A stretch of DNA of 21,997 nucleotides from the NCBI GenBank assembly GCA_037443565.1, contig JBBIOB010000052.1, forward strand, positions 1-21,997. Reading direction: 5' to 3'. The translations under genes were made by a program, and so were the position numbers. Of the stretch, positions 16,378-21,997 are shown in pieces. Below the pieces are notes generated by a model, which was not told where the DNA came from, did not search any database, and worked only from the letters and a program-made list of their open reading frames with translations. Positions within the stretch are counted from its first letter, which is position 1, and each line of letters starts with the position of its first letter. The DNA is from Fervidifonticultor_A sp037443565 (GTDB taxonomy: Bacteria; Sysuimicrobiota; Sysuimicrobiia; Sysuimicrobiales; Humicultoraceae).

Positions 16378-16662
16378 CTAGCGCTCGACCGTCACCCCGC
16401 GCCAGAAGGCCACGTGATCCTTGATACTCGCCGCGGCGGGCTTGGGGTCGGGATAGTACCAAGCGGCATAGCGATTCACCCGCCCGTCGACCACGACATC
16501 GTAGTAGCTGGCCTGGCCCTTCCAACCACAGACCGTGTGGGTCTGGCTGGGGCGGAAGAACTCCTGCCGGATGGTCTCGGGCGGGAAGTAGACGTTCCCC
16601 TCGACGAGCTCGTACCGATCGGTCTCGGCGATGACCTGGCCGTTCCAGATGGCGCGCGGCAT
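16378..16662 (-). CDS. DUF427 domain protein
   Basis: This is a compact 94-residue DUF427 protein. Visible family residues are AIWNGQVIAE, VEGNVYFPPETI, SQTHTVCGWKGQASYYDVVV, NRYAAWYYPDP and IKDHVAFW. ATG 16662 is chosen over the longer in-frame start at 16716 because the homologous region begins there and GGAGGGGTGA lies upstream. DUF427 proteins are small cytoplasmic beta-rich proteins of unknown biochemical role. The Cys in the CGWKG motif is well kept in the family. It lies between the 93-residue gene and moxR in the same direction. A functional link to MoxR is not established. Confidence 0.9.
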   Translation of the reverse strand: MPRAIWNGQVIAETDRYELVEGNVYFPPETIRQEFFRPSQTHTVCGWKGQASYYDVVVDGRVNRYAAWYYPDPKPAAASIKDHVAFWRGVTVER

Positions 16663-16731
16663 GCGGCGTTCACCCCTCCATCCGAGCAAACGCACCGCCC
16701 CGAGCCGGGATTCCATCCCTGCATGCTAGGG

Positions 16732-17013
16732 CTATCTGTGGTGCTCGAGTATAAACCGCGCGTAGAACTCCGGCCAGTCCGCGCCGGGGTTGCGCGCCGC
16801 CTGCTCCCGCTCGGCAGCCACGAGGAGGTACGTGATCTCGCTCTTCGTAAGAGACTTCTCAAAGATCCCGGCGAGGCGCTCGTGCAGGTGTTCCGCGTAC
16901 CAGATCGGCCATTCAGGATCCCCGCCATTGACATCCAAGAAGGCCTGGTGGTGGGCTCGGCCCGTCTCGCGCAGCAGCGCGGCCAGTACTCGGACACGGT
17001 CGGATGTCGCCAT
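16732..17013 (-). CDS. Small conserved-looking hypothetical protein
   Basis: This 93-residue, mostly helical, soluble protein has no signal peptide. ATG 17013 is preceded by GGGAGGA at good spacing, supporting a real gene. Conserved-looking aromatic patches are WPIWYAEHLHERL in the middle and ADWPEFYARFILEH at the end. The twin 'WxxxYA' segments suggest an internal repeat of a helical element. I have an impression of similar small proteins in other high-GC bacteria but cannot name a family. It sits 69 bases upstream of the DUF427 gene and 99 bases downstream of the AAA/DUF4143 gene, all on one strand. Confidence 0.7.
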   Translation of the reverse strand: MATSDRVRVLAALLRETGRAHHQAFLDVNGGDPEWPIWYAEHLHERLAGIFEKSLTKSEITYLLVAAEREQAARNPGADWPEFYARFILEHHR

Positions 17014-17112
17014 GAACGTCCTCCCATACTATGGACATCGCACCGACTCCGGCGTTACAGAGGTGCGCGGAGGCTGCTTCAACTCGCCGGTGCTCAATCC
17101 AGCGAACCACCA

Positions 17113-18405
17113 TTAGACTTCACTGGACTTCAGCGGACCGAAGAGGCGCCAGAACGGAATTGCCCACACGCGCGGGGCCAGGAGCTCGACCTCCCCTCCC
17201 AGGGTCACTACCAGCCCGAGGCGATGGGCACTTCGATCCAGGCCGCGGACCTGGACGTTCTCCAGGAAGTTTCTCAAAGGGCGGGCATCGGTCCGGTGTG
17301 CGCGCGCGCTCGCCCGGGCCTCGATCACCACGAGGCATCCCGGGGAGCGCAACACAAAGTCCACTTCGTGTCCACCGCTTGTCCTATGGTAGTGGATCTC
17401 TGGAGGATCGGGTTGCCAAGACGACCAGCGCACCAGCTCGCCCAGTGCCGCGGTCTCAAAGATTGCACCGTCTGCTCCACCGATCCGTTCCGACAGCAGG
17501 CGCGCTAGACCAGGATCTGTCCAGTAGAGCTTCGGACTCTTCACCAGACGCGCGCTCACGGTGGGAAGGAGCGGCCGCAGCAGGAACGCCTGGTACGAAA
17601 TCTCGAGGAACCTCAGGTAGCGCTTGACCGTGTTCACCGCGACGCCGAGTTCCCGAGCGACCTCGGAAAGGGAAAGCATCTGCGCTGTGCGGGCTGCGAG
17701 CAGGTTCTGGGCCAGGGCGAACTGATCCAGGTCCGCGACCCGGCCCAGGTCGGCTAGGTCTCGCTCAAGGTAGGTCCTGCGGAAGTCACGCAGCCAGATC
17801 AGGCGGTCAGAGTTCGTAAGCGGCTCCAGGCCGGGATAGCCACCCCACGCCAGATGTTCTTCGGTCAGGCCTCTCCACCGCCGCGTGGCTTCCGCGGATG
17901 GAGCCTCCTGGGCCATAGTCTGGACGGCCGGCTCGCCGCCCTCCCAGATGCTGTCAAGTCCAGACGGAGGGACGGCCTCGCCTTCGACTCTCTCCACCAG
18001 CGCCAGGGGCCAGAGTTCAAGCAATGTGGCCCGCCCGGCCAGTGTCTCCCGGACCTGTTTGAGCAAGAGAATCTGCGACGATCCCAGGAGCAGGAAGCGA
18101 TGTTCTGCCTTCCGGTCCGCCAGGAACTTCACCGCATCCAGGAGCGCCGGCTGCTTCTGAACCTCGTCAAGGATCACGAGGCGATCGCCGTGATCAAGCC
18201 TGCGAACGGGGTCGGCGGACAGCCGTATCCGCTCGTCTGGGTCGTCGAGCGAGAAGTAGGCCGGTTCAACCATGCCGGGGGCGGGCAGGATGTCGCGCAC
18301 CAGGGTGGTCTTGCCAGCCTGCCGAGGCCCGGTGAGGACAGTAATCGGCCACCGCGCAATACGCTGCTGGAGGCGCGGCGTCAGGCCGCGCGGGTGAACC
18401 GTCAC
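17113..18405 (-). CDS. AAA ATPase with DUF4143 (AAA_14 family)
   Basis: This 430-residue protein starts with GTG at 18405. The N-terminal AAA_14 domain has Walker A GPRQAGKTT (K32) and Walker B RLVILDEVQ (D80-E81), with GSS following the next strand as a sensor. A winged-helix-like stretch LSLSEVARELGVAVNTVKRYLRFLE lies at about 245-268. The C-terminal DUF4143 domain has EVDFVL (347-352) and IEARAS (361-366). These resemble a PD-(D/E)XK nuclease-like motif in which the usual Lys of ExK is Arg364. These proteins are widespread, often in defence or addiction settings, with unclear function. A strong promoter abuts the start codon (18412-18440), suggesting leaderless translation. The rest of the gap to 17013 (17014-17112) shows nothing else. 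Confidence 0.92.
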   Translation of the reverse strand: MTVHPRGLTPRLQQRIARWPITVLTGPRQAGKTTLVRDILPAPGMVEPAYFSLDDPDERIRLSADPVRRLDHGDRLVILDEVQKQPALLDAVKFLADRKAEHRFLLLGSSQILLLKQVRETLAGRATLLELWPLALVERVEGEAVPPSGLDSIWEGGEPAVQTMAQEAPSAEATRRWRGLTEEHLAWGGYPGLEPLTNSDRLIWLRDFRRTYLERDLADLGRVADLDQFALAQNLLAARTAQMLSLSEVARELGVAVNTVKRYLRFLEISYQAFLLRPLLPTVSARLVKSPKLYWTDPGLARLLSERIGGADGAIFETAALGELVRWSSWQPDPPEIHYHRTSGGHEVDFVLRSPGCLVVIEARASARAHRTDARPLRNFLENVQVRGLDRSAHRLGLVVTLGGEVELLAPRVWAIPFWRLFGPLKSSEV

Positions 18406-18411
18406 GCTGCC

Positions 18412-18440
18412 ATTCTATCATCGGCACTGCAAGATTACAA
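18412..18440 (-). promoter_or_regulatory. Sigma-70-type promoter for a leaderless transcript
   Basis: In minus sense, TTGTAA (18435-18440) and TAGAAT (18412-18417) are separated by exactly 17 bases. The -10 box matches consensus in 5 of 6 positions and the -35 box in 4 of 6. The -10 box ends six bases before the GTG at 18405, so transcription should begin at or next to the start codon, giving an mRNA with no 5' leader. The region is markedly AT-richer than its surroundings. Confidence 0.65.
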
Positions 18441-18464
18441 GGAAATATTGCGATGGCAATTTCC
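18441..18464. promoter_or_regulatory. Imperfect palindrome abutting the -35 box (candidate operator)
   Basis: GGAAAT-ATTGC and GCAATTTCC form an inverted repeat around GATG. ATTGC (18447-18451) and GCAAT (18456-18460) pair perfectly. GGAA (18441-18444) and TTCC (18461-18464) extend it after a two-base offset. It lies directly upstream of the -35 box for the AAA/DUF4143 gene, a position suited to an activator or a repressor of a self-regulated locus. Confidence 0.45.
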
Positions 18465-18539
18465 ACAGCACAGCCCTAATCCTAATCGGGTTTCAATCAG
18501 TCTGTGCGTCGCCCGCGCCGAGGGCAGGAGGCACAGGGG

Positions 18540-18558
18540 CCGGCGGTGTCATCGCCGG
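18540..18558 (-). terminator. Hairpin just after the ugpE stop
   Basis: CCGGCG (18540-18545) and CGCCGG (18553-18558) form a perfect 6-bp stem with a 7-base loop, one base beyond the ugpE stop codon (18560-18562). No T-run follows in minus sense, so it may be an RNA-stabilising end or a factor-dependent terminator rather than a classic intrinsic one. The rest of 18465-18539 holds a CCTAAT direct repeat and nothing else clear. Confidence 0.45.
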
Positions 18559-18559
18559 T

Positions 18560-19495
18560 CTACTTCTCGGTAGCGGTCAGCCCCTTGATGAACCAGCGCT
18601 GCGCGAGCATGACCACCAACACCGGCGGCAGCAGGGCCAGCATGGTGGTCGCCATGATGATGTTCCAATCGGTCTGCGCCTCGCCGGTCCCGATCATCTT
18701 GGTGATGCCGATGACGATGGTCTCCATCTCTCGGCTCGTCGTGATCAGCAGCGGCCACAGGTACTGGTTCCACCCGTAGACGAACAGGATCACAAACAAG
18801 GCCGCAATGGTGCTGCTGGAGATCGGCAGCAGGATGCTCCAGAAGAACCGCATGGGCCCAGCGCCGTCGATCTTGGCCGCCTCGACCAGTTCGTCGGGGA
18901 CCGACAGGAAGAACTGCCGGAAGATGAGCGTCCCGGTGGCCGAGGCCAGCAGGGGTACCGTCAGCCCCTGGAAGGTGTTGATCATCCCCAGGTTGGTGAC
19001 CACCGCATAAGTGGGGATGATGCGCACCTCCACCGGGAGCATGAGGGTGACGAAGATCATCCAGAAGAAGAACATCCGCAACGGGAAGTGGAAAAAGGCT
19101 ACCGCGAACGCCGAGAGCACCGAAATGGCAATCTTCCCGGTGGAGATCACCAGCGCCATGATGAGGCTGTTGGCCATCATCACCTGGACCGGCGTCGCCT
19201 TCACGCGCAGTCCCTCCCCCACCGTCCACGCCTGCCGGAAGTTGGCCGCCATCTGGTCGCCGGGGACCAGCGGCATGTCACCCCGGGCGATGGTGGCGGC
19301 CTCGTGGGTCGACCCCACCAGCGCCATGTAGAGCGGGAACACCAGCACCACCACACCGCCCAAGAGGATGAGGTGCGGAACCCAGCTGATCGGGCGCCAG
19401 CGCGCGCCCAGCGGGAGGACCCGCGGGGCGGGCGGCGCGGCCACGATGCCCGCCCTCCGGGAATCAAACATGGCCCACCGGCGGCCCGGCCCCAT
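18560..19495 (-). CDS. ugpE: Glycerol-3-phosphate-type ABC transporter permease UgpE
   Basis: This 311-residue MalG/UgpE-type permease closely follows E. coli UgpE as I remember it: GLTVPLLASATGTLIFRQFF, the EAA loop DELVEAAKIDGAGPMRFFW and LPISSSTIAALFVILFVYGW, then NQYLWPLLIT, and a QRWFIKGL end. Six membrane helices can be placed. The start ATG 19495 shares its A with the ugpA stop (TGATG), so translation is probably coupled. An in-frame ATG at 19471 is a fallback. With UgpA it forms the membrane channel for glycerol-3-phosphate or its phosphodiesters. No ugpC ATPase gene follows; the operon ends with the hairpin at 18540-18558. Confidence 0.93.
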   Translation of the reverse strand: MGPGRRWAMFDSRRAGIVAAPPAPRVLPLGARWRPISWVPHLILLGGVVVLVFPLYMALVGSTHEAATIARGDMPLVPGDQMAANFRQAWTVGEGLRVKATPVQVMMANSLIMALVISTGKIAISVLSAFAVAFFHFPLRMFFFWMIFVTLMLPVEVRIIPTYAVVTNLGMINTFQGLTVPLLASATGTLIFRQFFLSVPDELVEAAKIDGAGPMRFFWSILLPISSSTIAALFVILFVYGWNQYLWPLLITTSREMETIVIGITKMIGTGEAQTDWNIIMATTMLALLPPVLVVMLAQRWFIKGLTATEK

Positions 19496-20376
19496 CAGTA
19501 GTGCACCCGGCGCTCGATGTACTTGAACTGCACGGCCGTCAACGCGATGACCACCAGCATCAGGATCACCGATTGTGCCGACGAGCCGCCCAGATCCAGG
19601 TTGACCACGCCATCGATGTAGACCTTGTAGATGAGGGTCTCCGTAGCCTTGCCCGGCCCGCCCCGGGTCAGCGAGTGCACCACCCCGAAGGTGTCGAAGA
19701 AGGCGTAGATCACGTTGACGACCAGCAGGAAGAACGTGATCGGCGACAGCAGCGGGAACATGATCTTCCAGAACCGCTGCCGCCCGCCCGCCCCGTCCAC
19801 CGACGCCGCGTCCAGGAGCTCCCTGGGGATGGTCTGCAATCCGGCCAGGTAGAAGATGAAGTTGTACCCCACGCGCTTCCACGCCGCGGCCATCGTCACC
19901 AGCAGGAGCGCCTGGTTGCCGTTGAGGGTGTAGTCCCAGGGAATCCCCCACGCATTCAATGCCCGTCCCAGGACCCCGATGCTGGGATGGAAGATGAACA
20001 ACCACAGCGCCGCCGCCACCGCGGGTGCCAACGCGTAGGGCCACATGAGCAGGGTCTTGTAGATGCTGGCGCCGCGGATCTGGCCATCGGCCATCACGGC
20101 GAGCAGGAGGCCGGAAGACATGGCGATGACAATCACCACCGCCGAGAACACCAGGGTCACGAAGAGCGCGTTGACGTAGAACGGATTGCGTAGGACCTCC
20201 ACGAAGTTCTCGAACCAGACGAACTCGACCCGCAGCCCGAAGGGATCCTGTCGCACCAACGAGTAGAAGATGGCCTGCCCGGCCGGCCAGAAGAAGAACA
20301 CCAGCGTGATGGCGATCTGCGGCGCCAGCAACGCGTAGGGGAGCAGCTTGTTGTCAAAGATCGCGCGCCTGGTCAT
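19495..20376 (-). CDS. ugpA: Glycerol-3-phosphate-type ABC transporter permease UgpA
   Basis: This 293-residue permease has close family resemblance to E. coli UgpA: LLPYALLAPQIAITLVFFFW, WPAGQAIFYSLVRQDPFGL, PYALAPAVAAALWLFIF, NFIFYLAGLQTIPRELLDAA, VYAFFDTFGV-like VIYAFFDTFG, and TLIYKVYIDG. The coupling loop has DAASVDGAG in place of the strict EAA. The start at ATG 20376 (MTRRAIFD) matches the UgpA N-terminus better than the in-frame GTG 20391. A GC hairpin (20398-20434) separates it from ugpB, while its stop overlaps the ugpE start. The encoded protein would deliver glycerol-3-phosphate, a carbon and phosphate source, into the cell. Confidence 0.94.
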   Translation of the reverse strand: MTRRAIFDNKLLPYALLAPQIAITLVFFFWPAGQAIFYSLVRQDPFGLRVEFVWFENFVEVLRNPFYVNALFVTLVFSAVVIVIAMSSGLLLAVMADGQIRGASIYKTLLMWPYALAPAVAAALWLFIFHPSIGVLGRALNAWGIPWDYTLNGNQALLLVTMAAAWKRVGYNFIFYLAGLQTIPRELLDAASVDGAGGRQRFWKIMFPLLSPITFFLLVVNVIYAFFDTFGVVHSLTRGGPGKATETLIYKVYIDGVVNLDLGGSSAQSVILMLVVIALTAVQFKYIERRVHY

Positions 20377-20397
20377 GACTCCCGCACCCACGGAGAG

Positions 20398-20434
20398 GCC
20401 CGGCCCCGCCGCTCGGGCGCCGACGGGGCCGGGC
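20398..20434 (-). promoter_or_regulatory. Intercistronic GC hairpin between ugpB and ugpA
   Basis: GCCCGGCCCCG (20398-20408) and CGGGGCCGGGC (20424-20434) form a perfect 11-bp stem with a 15-base loop. It is placed 24 bases after the ugpB stop and 21 bases before the ugpA start in the direction of transcription. No T-run follows. It corresponds to the hairpins in the two peptide-type importer operons (2322-2347 and 8128-8157). Confidence 0.78.
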
Positions 20435-20458
20435 GCAGTGTCGTGGGATCAGCGTATC

Positions 20459-21835
20459 CTACGGCGCAACGGCCGTCCGCTCGAACCGGCGCAGGATCTC
20501 GTTCCCCCGCCGGACCGAGTTGTCCATGGCCTGCCTGGCCGTCTGCTGGCCCTGGAAGGCCTTCTCCCACTCCTCGTAGATCACCACGCGGATCTCTGGC
20601 ATGTTACCCAGCCGCAACCCGAGCGAGTTCTTCGTCGGTCGCGTGCGGGTGAGTTGCCGGATGGGAACGTCGGCGCCGGGATTCTGCTGGTAGTACCCCA
20701 GCGACTGCGCCTGCTGCCAGCCGGTGAAGGTCACGGGCAAGAATCCCGTCTCCATGTGCCACCGCGCCACGATCGACGGCTGGCTGATGAACCGGAAGAA
20801 CTCGGCGACGGCCTTGTACTCGTCCGGTGTCCGGCGCGGGGCGGTCATCACCCAGAACGACGCCCCGCCAATGATGGAGTTCTTGGGCGCGCCGCTGACG
20901 TCGTCGTGGTAGGGCAGGAACGTCACGCCCCAGTCGAACCTGGCGTCACGGATGATGCGCGCCCGGAGGCCCGACGACGCGTGGAGCATGGCGCATTCGC
21001 CGGACGGAAACAGGGCATCCCCGGCGGAGTCGCGGCCACCGTACTTGAAGGTGCCCTCACGGAGCATGTCCATGAACATCTGGAGGTGCCGCACGTGCAG
21101 CGGGCTGTTGATGGTTAACTCCGCGTCGAACCCGTCGAACCCGTTGGTCCTGGTGGCCAGAGGGACATCGTGGATCGCGCTGAAGTTCTCGGTCTGGGTC
21201 CAGGTCGGCCAGGCGAAGCTGATGCCGCAGGGGGCCGCGTTGGTCTGCCGGATGCGCTGCGCAGCGGTCCGCACCTCCGCCCAGGTCTTGGGGGGGTTGT
21301 TGGGGTCCAGACCGGCGCGGCGGAAAGCGTCCTTGTTGTACCACATGACCGGTGTCGAGGAGTTGAACGGCATGGAGATCATCCGGCCGTCGGAGGTGCT
21401 GTAGTAGCCGCGGACGGCGGGCAGGTAGATGCTGGGATCAAAGGGGGTCTGCGTCTCCCGCATCAGTTCGTGCACCGGCTTGATCGCGCCCCTTGCGGCC
21501 ATCATCGTTGCCGTCCCGACCTCGAACATCTGCACGATGTGGGGGGCGTTGCCTGCCCGGAACGCCGCGATGGCGGCGACCATCGTCTCAGGATAGCTGC
21601 CCTTGAAGGTCGCGTTGACCCGGTACCGGGTCTGGGAGTTGTTGAACTCGGCCGCGATGCTGTCGATGATGTCGGCCAGCGGTCGCGTGAGCCCATACCA
21701 GAACTCGACCGTCGTACGCCCCGCCTGAGCGATGGTCTCGGGGGCCGACACCTGAGCCATGGACATCGGCACCGCCAACGTGGCGCCGCCGGCAACGAGC
21801 ATGACGGCGACAATACTCGCAATCAAGCTTCGCAT
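20459..21835 (-). CDS. ugpB: Glycerol-3-phosphate-type ABC transporter binding protein UgpB
   Basis: This 458-residue binding protein, with a Sec signal peptide (about residues 1-27, no lipobox), resembles E. coli UgpB along its whole length. Blocks shared from memory are FKGSYPETMVAAIAAFRAGN, MFEVGTATMMA, PFNSSTPVMWYNKDAFRRAG, TENFSAIHDVP, NGFDGFDAEL, ASSG, IIGGASFWVM, NPGADVPIRQL and GLRLGNMPEIRVV. It should capture glycerol-3-phosphate or glycerophosphodiesters outside the membrane. ATG 21835 has AAGGAGG (21844-21850) 8 bases upstream. A 15-codon frame ends on the same TGATG that starts ugpB. Ugp is a classic phosphate-starvation system, and a degenerate Pho-box-like site lies at 21895-21916. 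Confidence 0.95.
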   Translation of the reverse strand: MRSLIASIVAVMLVAGGATLAVPMSMAQVSAPETIAQAGRTTVEFWYGLTRPLADIIDSIAAEFNNSQTRYRVNATFKGSYPETMVAAIAAFRAGNAPHIVQMFEVGTATMMAARGAIKPVHELMRETQTPFDPSIYLPAVRGYYSTSDGRMISMPFNSSTPVMWYNKDAFRRAGLDPNNPPKTWAEVRTAAQRIRQTNAAPCGISFAWPTWTQTENFSAIHDVPLATRTNGFDGFDAELTINSPLHVRHLQMFMDMLREGTFKYGGRDSAGDALFPSGECAMLHASSGLRARIIRDARFDWGVTFLPYHDDVSGAPKNSIIGGASFWVMTAPRRTPDEYKAVAEFFRFISQPSIVARWHMETGFLPVTFTGWQQAQSLGYYQQNPGADVPIRQLTRTRPTKNSLGLRLGNMPEIRVVIYEEWEKAFQGQQTARQAMDNSVRRGNEILRRFERTAVAP

Positions 21836-21882
21836 CAGGTATCCCTCCTTAGCGAAGTCCTCTTCGCTGTTTCCGCTGGCAT
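21835..21882 (-). CDS. Possible 15-codon leader ORF coupled to ugpB
   Basis: In minus sense, ATG at 21882 opens a 15-codon frame, MPAETAKRTSLRRDT. Its TGA stop shares the A of the ugpB ATG (TGATG), the same coupling used between ugpA and ugpE. GAGGAGG (21885-21891) precedes it at short spacing. The frame contains the hairpin at 21851-21868, and its codons 12-13 (AGG AGG) form the core of the ugpB ribosome site. It uses codons that are unusual for this GC-rich DNA (AGG three times, CTA). It may be a real translated leader that opens the hairpin, or a chance frame. Confidence 0.4.
   Translation of the reverse strand: MPAETAKRTSLRRDT
21851..21868 (-). promoter_or_regulatory. Perfect hairpin directly upstream of the ugpB ribosome site
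   Basis: AGCGAAG (21851-21857) and CTTCGCT (21862-21868) form a perfect 7-bp stem with a 4-base loop (AGGA in the RNA sense). The ugpB Shine-Dalgarno AAGGAGG begins immediately after the stem. The structure could shape access to the ribosome site or protect the mRNA 5' end. Confidence 0.6.
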
Positions 21883-21894
21883 TGCCTCCTCACA

Positions 21895-21916
21895 CCTGAC
21901 AGTTTACCATGACCTT
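21895..21916 (-). promoter_or_regulatory. Degenerate Pho-box-like site with extended -10 element
   Basis: In minus sense this region reads AGGTCAT, six bases, then CTGTCAG. The E. coli Pho box is two CTGTCAT repeats four bases apart with an A/T-rich spacer. Here both half-sites match in most positions, but the spacing is two bases longer. TGGTAAACT within it could also be an extended -10 element. The idea is attractive because ugp genes are Pho-controlled in other bacteria, but the match is imperfect. Confidence 0.3.
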
Positions 21917-21917
21917 G

Positions 21918-21943
21918 CGGCCACGGGTGGAGTCCCGTGGCCG
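21918..21943. repeat. Perfect 10-bp inverted repeat upstream of the ugp operon
   Basis: CGGCCACGGG (21918-21927) and CCCGTGGCCG (21934-21943) form a perfect 10-bp stem with a 6-base loop. It lies just upstream of the putative ugp promoter. It may be the transcription end of a gene beyond the right edge, or an operator. No T-run is present on either side. The last bases of the window (21944-21997) show no gene. Confidence 0.5.
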
Positions 21944-21997
21944 GTCGCCTCTCTGGTGGGCATCGCCGTGCCGCGGGGGCCCGCCGCGCTGTCGCGT

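Noticed and set aside
17014..17112. Possible small RNA or tRNA in the gap between the 93-residue gene and the AAA gene
   Set aside because: No cloverleaf, no T-loop consensus and no stable hairpin could be built by eye.
1..21997. CRISPR arrays, insertion sequences, prophage genes
   Set aside because: No regularly spaced repeats, no terminal inverted repeats with a transposase, and no phage structural or integrase genes were seen.

Overview
The window is a stretch of GC-rich bacterial chromosome. It is densely packed, with both strands coding, short gaps, clear Shine-Dalgarno sites and several overlapping start/stop codons. No phage, integrase, transposase, CRISPR or RNA gene was seen. Gene content (stacked ABC importers, creatinase-like M24 enzymes, a retropepsin-like aspartic protease remnant, a HepT/MntA pair, a MoxR operon) fits a free-living heterotroph. 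It could belong to a poorly cultured high-GC phylum such as Armatimonadota/CSP1-3, Chloroflexota or Rokubacteria. That placement is inference only, since no marker gene is present.

Left part (1-12,645). The 5' part of a LOG-family gene runs off the left edge on the minus strand. Divergent from it is a first peptide/nickel-type ABC importer cassette: a Tat-exported binding protein plus two permeases (664-4231). A HepT/MntA toxin-antitoxin pair follows (4284-5188). Next comes a second importer cassette (6576-9998) with a Sec-exported binding protein and two permeases. It is bracketed by two M24 'pita-bread' enzymes, one divergent (5254-6441) and one co-directional (10038-11234). Both have lost key metal ligands but keep the His/Glu/Glu set of creatinase, so they look like metal-independent C-N hydrolases that would process what the importer brings in. 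A fragment of a retroviral-type aspartic protease gene (11254-11373), a secreted trypsin-like serine protease and a cupin follow.

Middle part (12,642-18,464), all on the minus strand: a MoxR ATPase - DUF58 - DUF4129 membrane-protein operon, a DUF427 protein, a small unrecognised protein, and an AAA/DUF4143 ATPase. The ATPase gene seems to be read from a leaderless promoter with an inverted repeat just upstream.

Right part (18,540-21,943), minus strand: ugpB-ugpA-ugpE, a glycerol-3-phosphate-type importer very close in sequence to the E. coli Ugp proteins but without ugpC. Upstream of ugpB lie a possible 15-codon coupled leader ORF with an internal hairpin and a degenerate Pho-box-like site.

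Two themes recur. All three importers lack an ATPase gene here. All three also carry a strong GC hairpin exactly between the binding-protein gene and the first permease gene, and nowhere between the two permease genes. This suggests a common post-transcriptional device for making excess binding protein.
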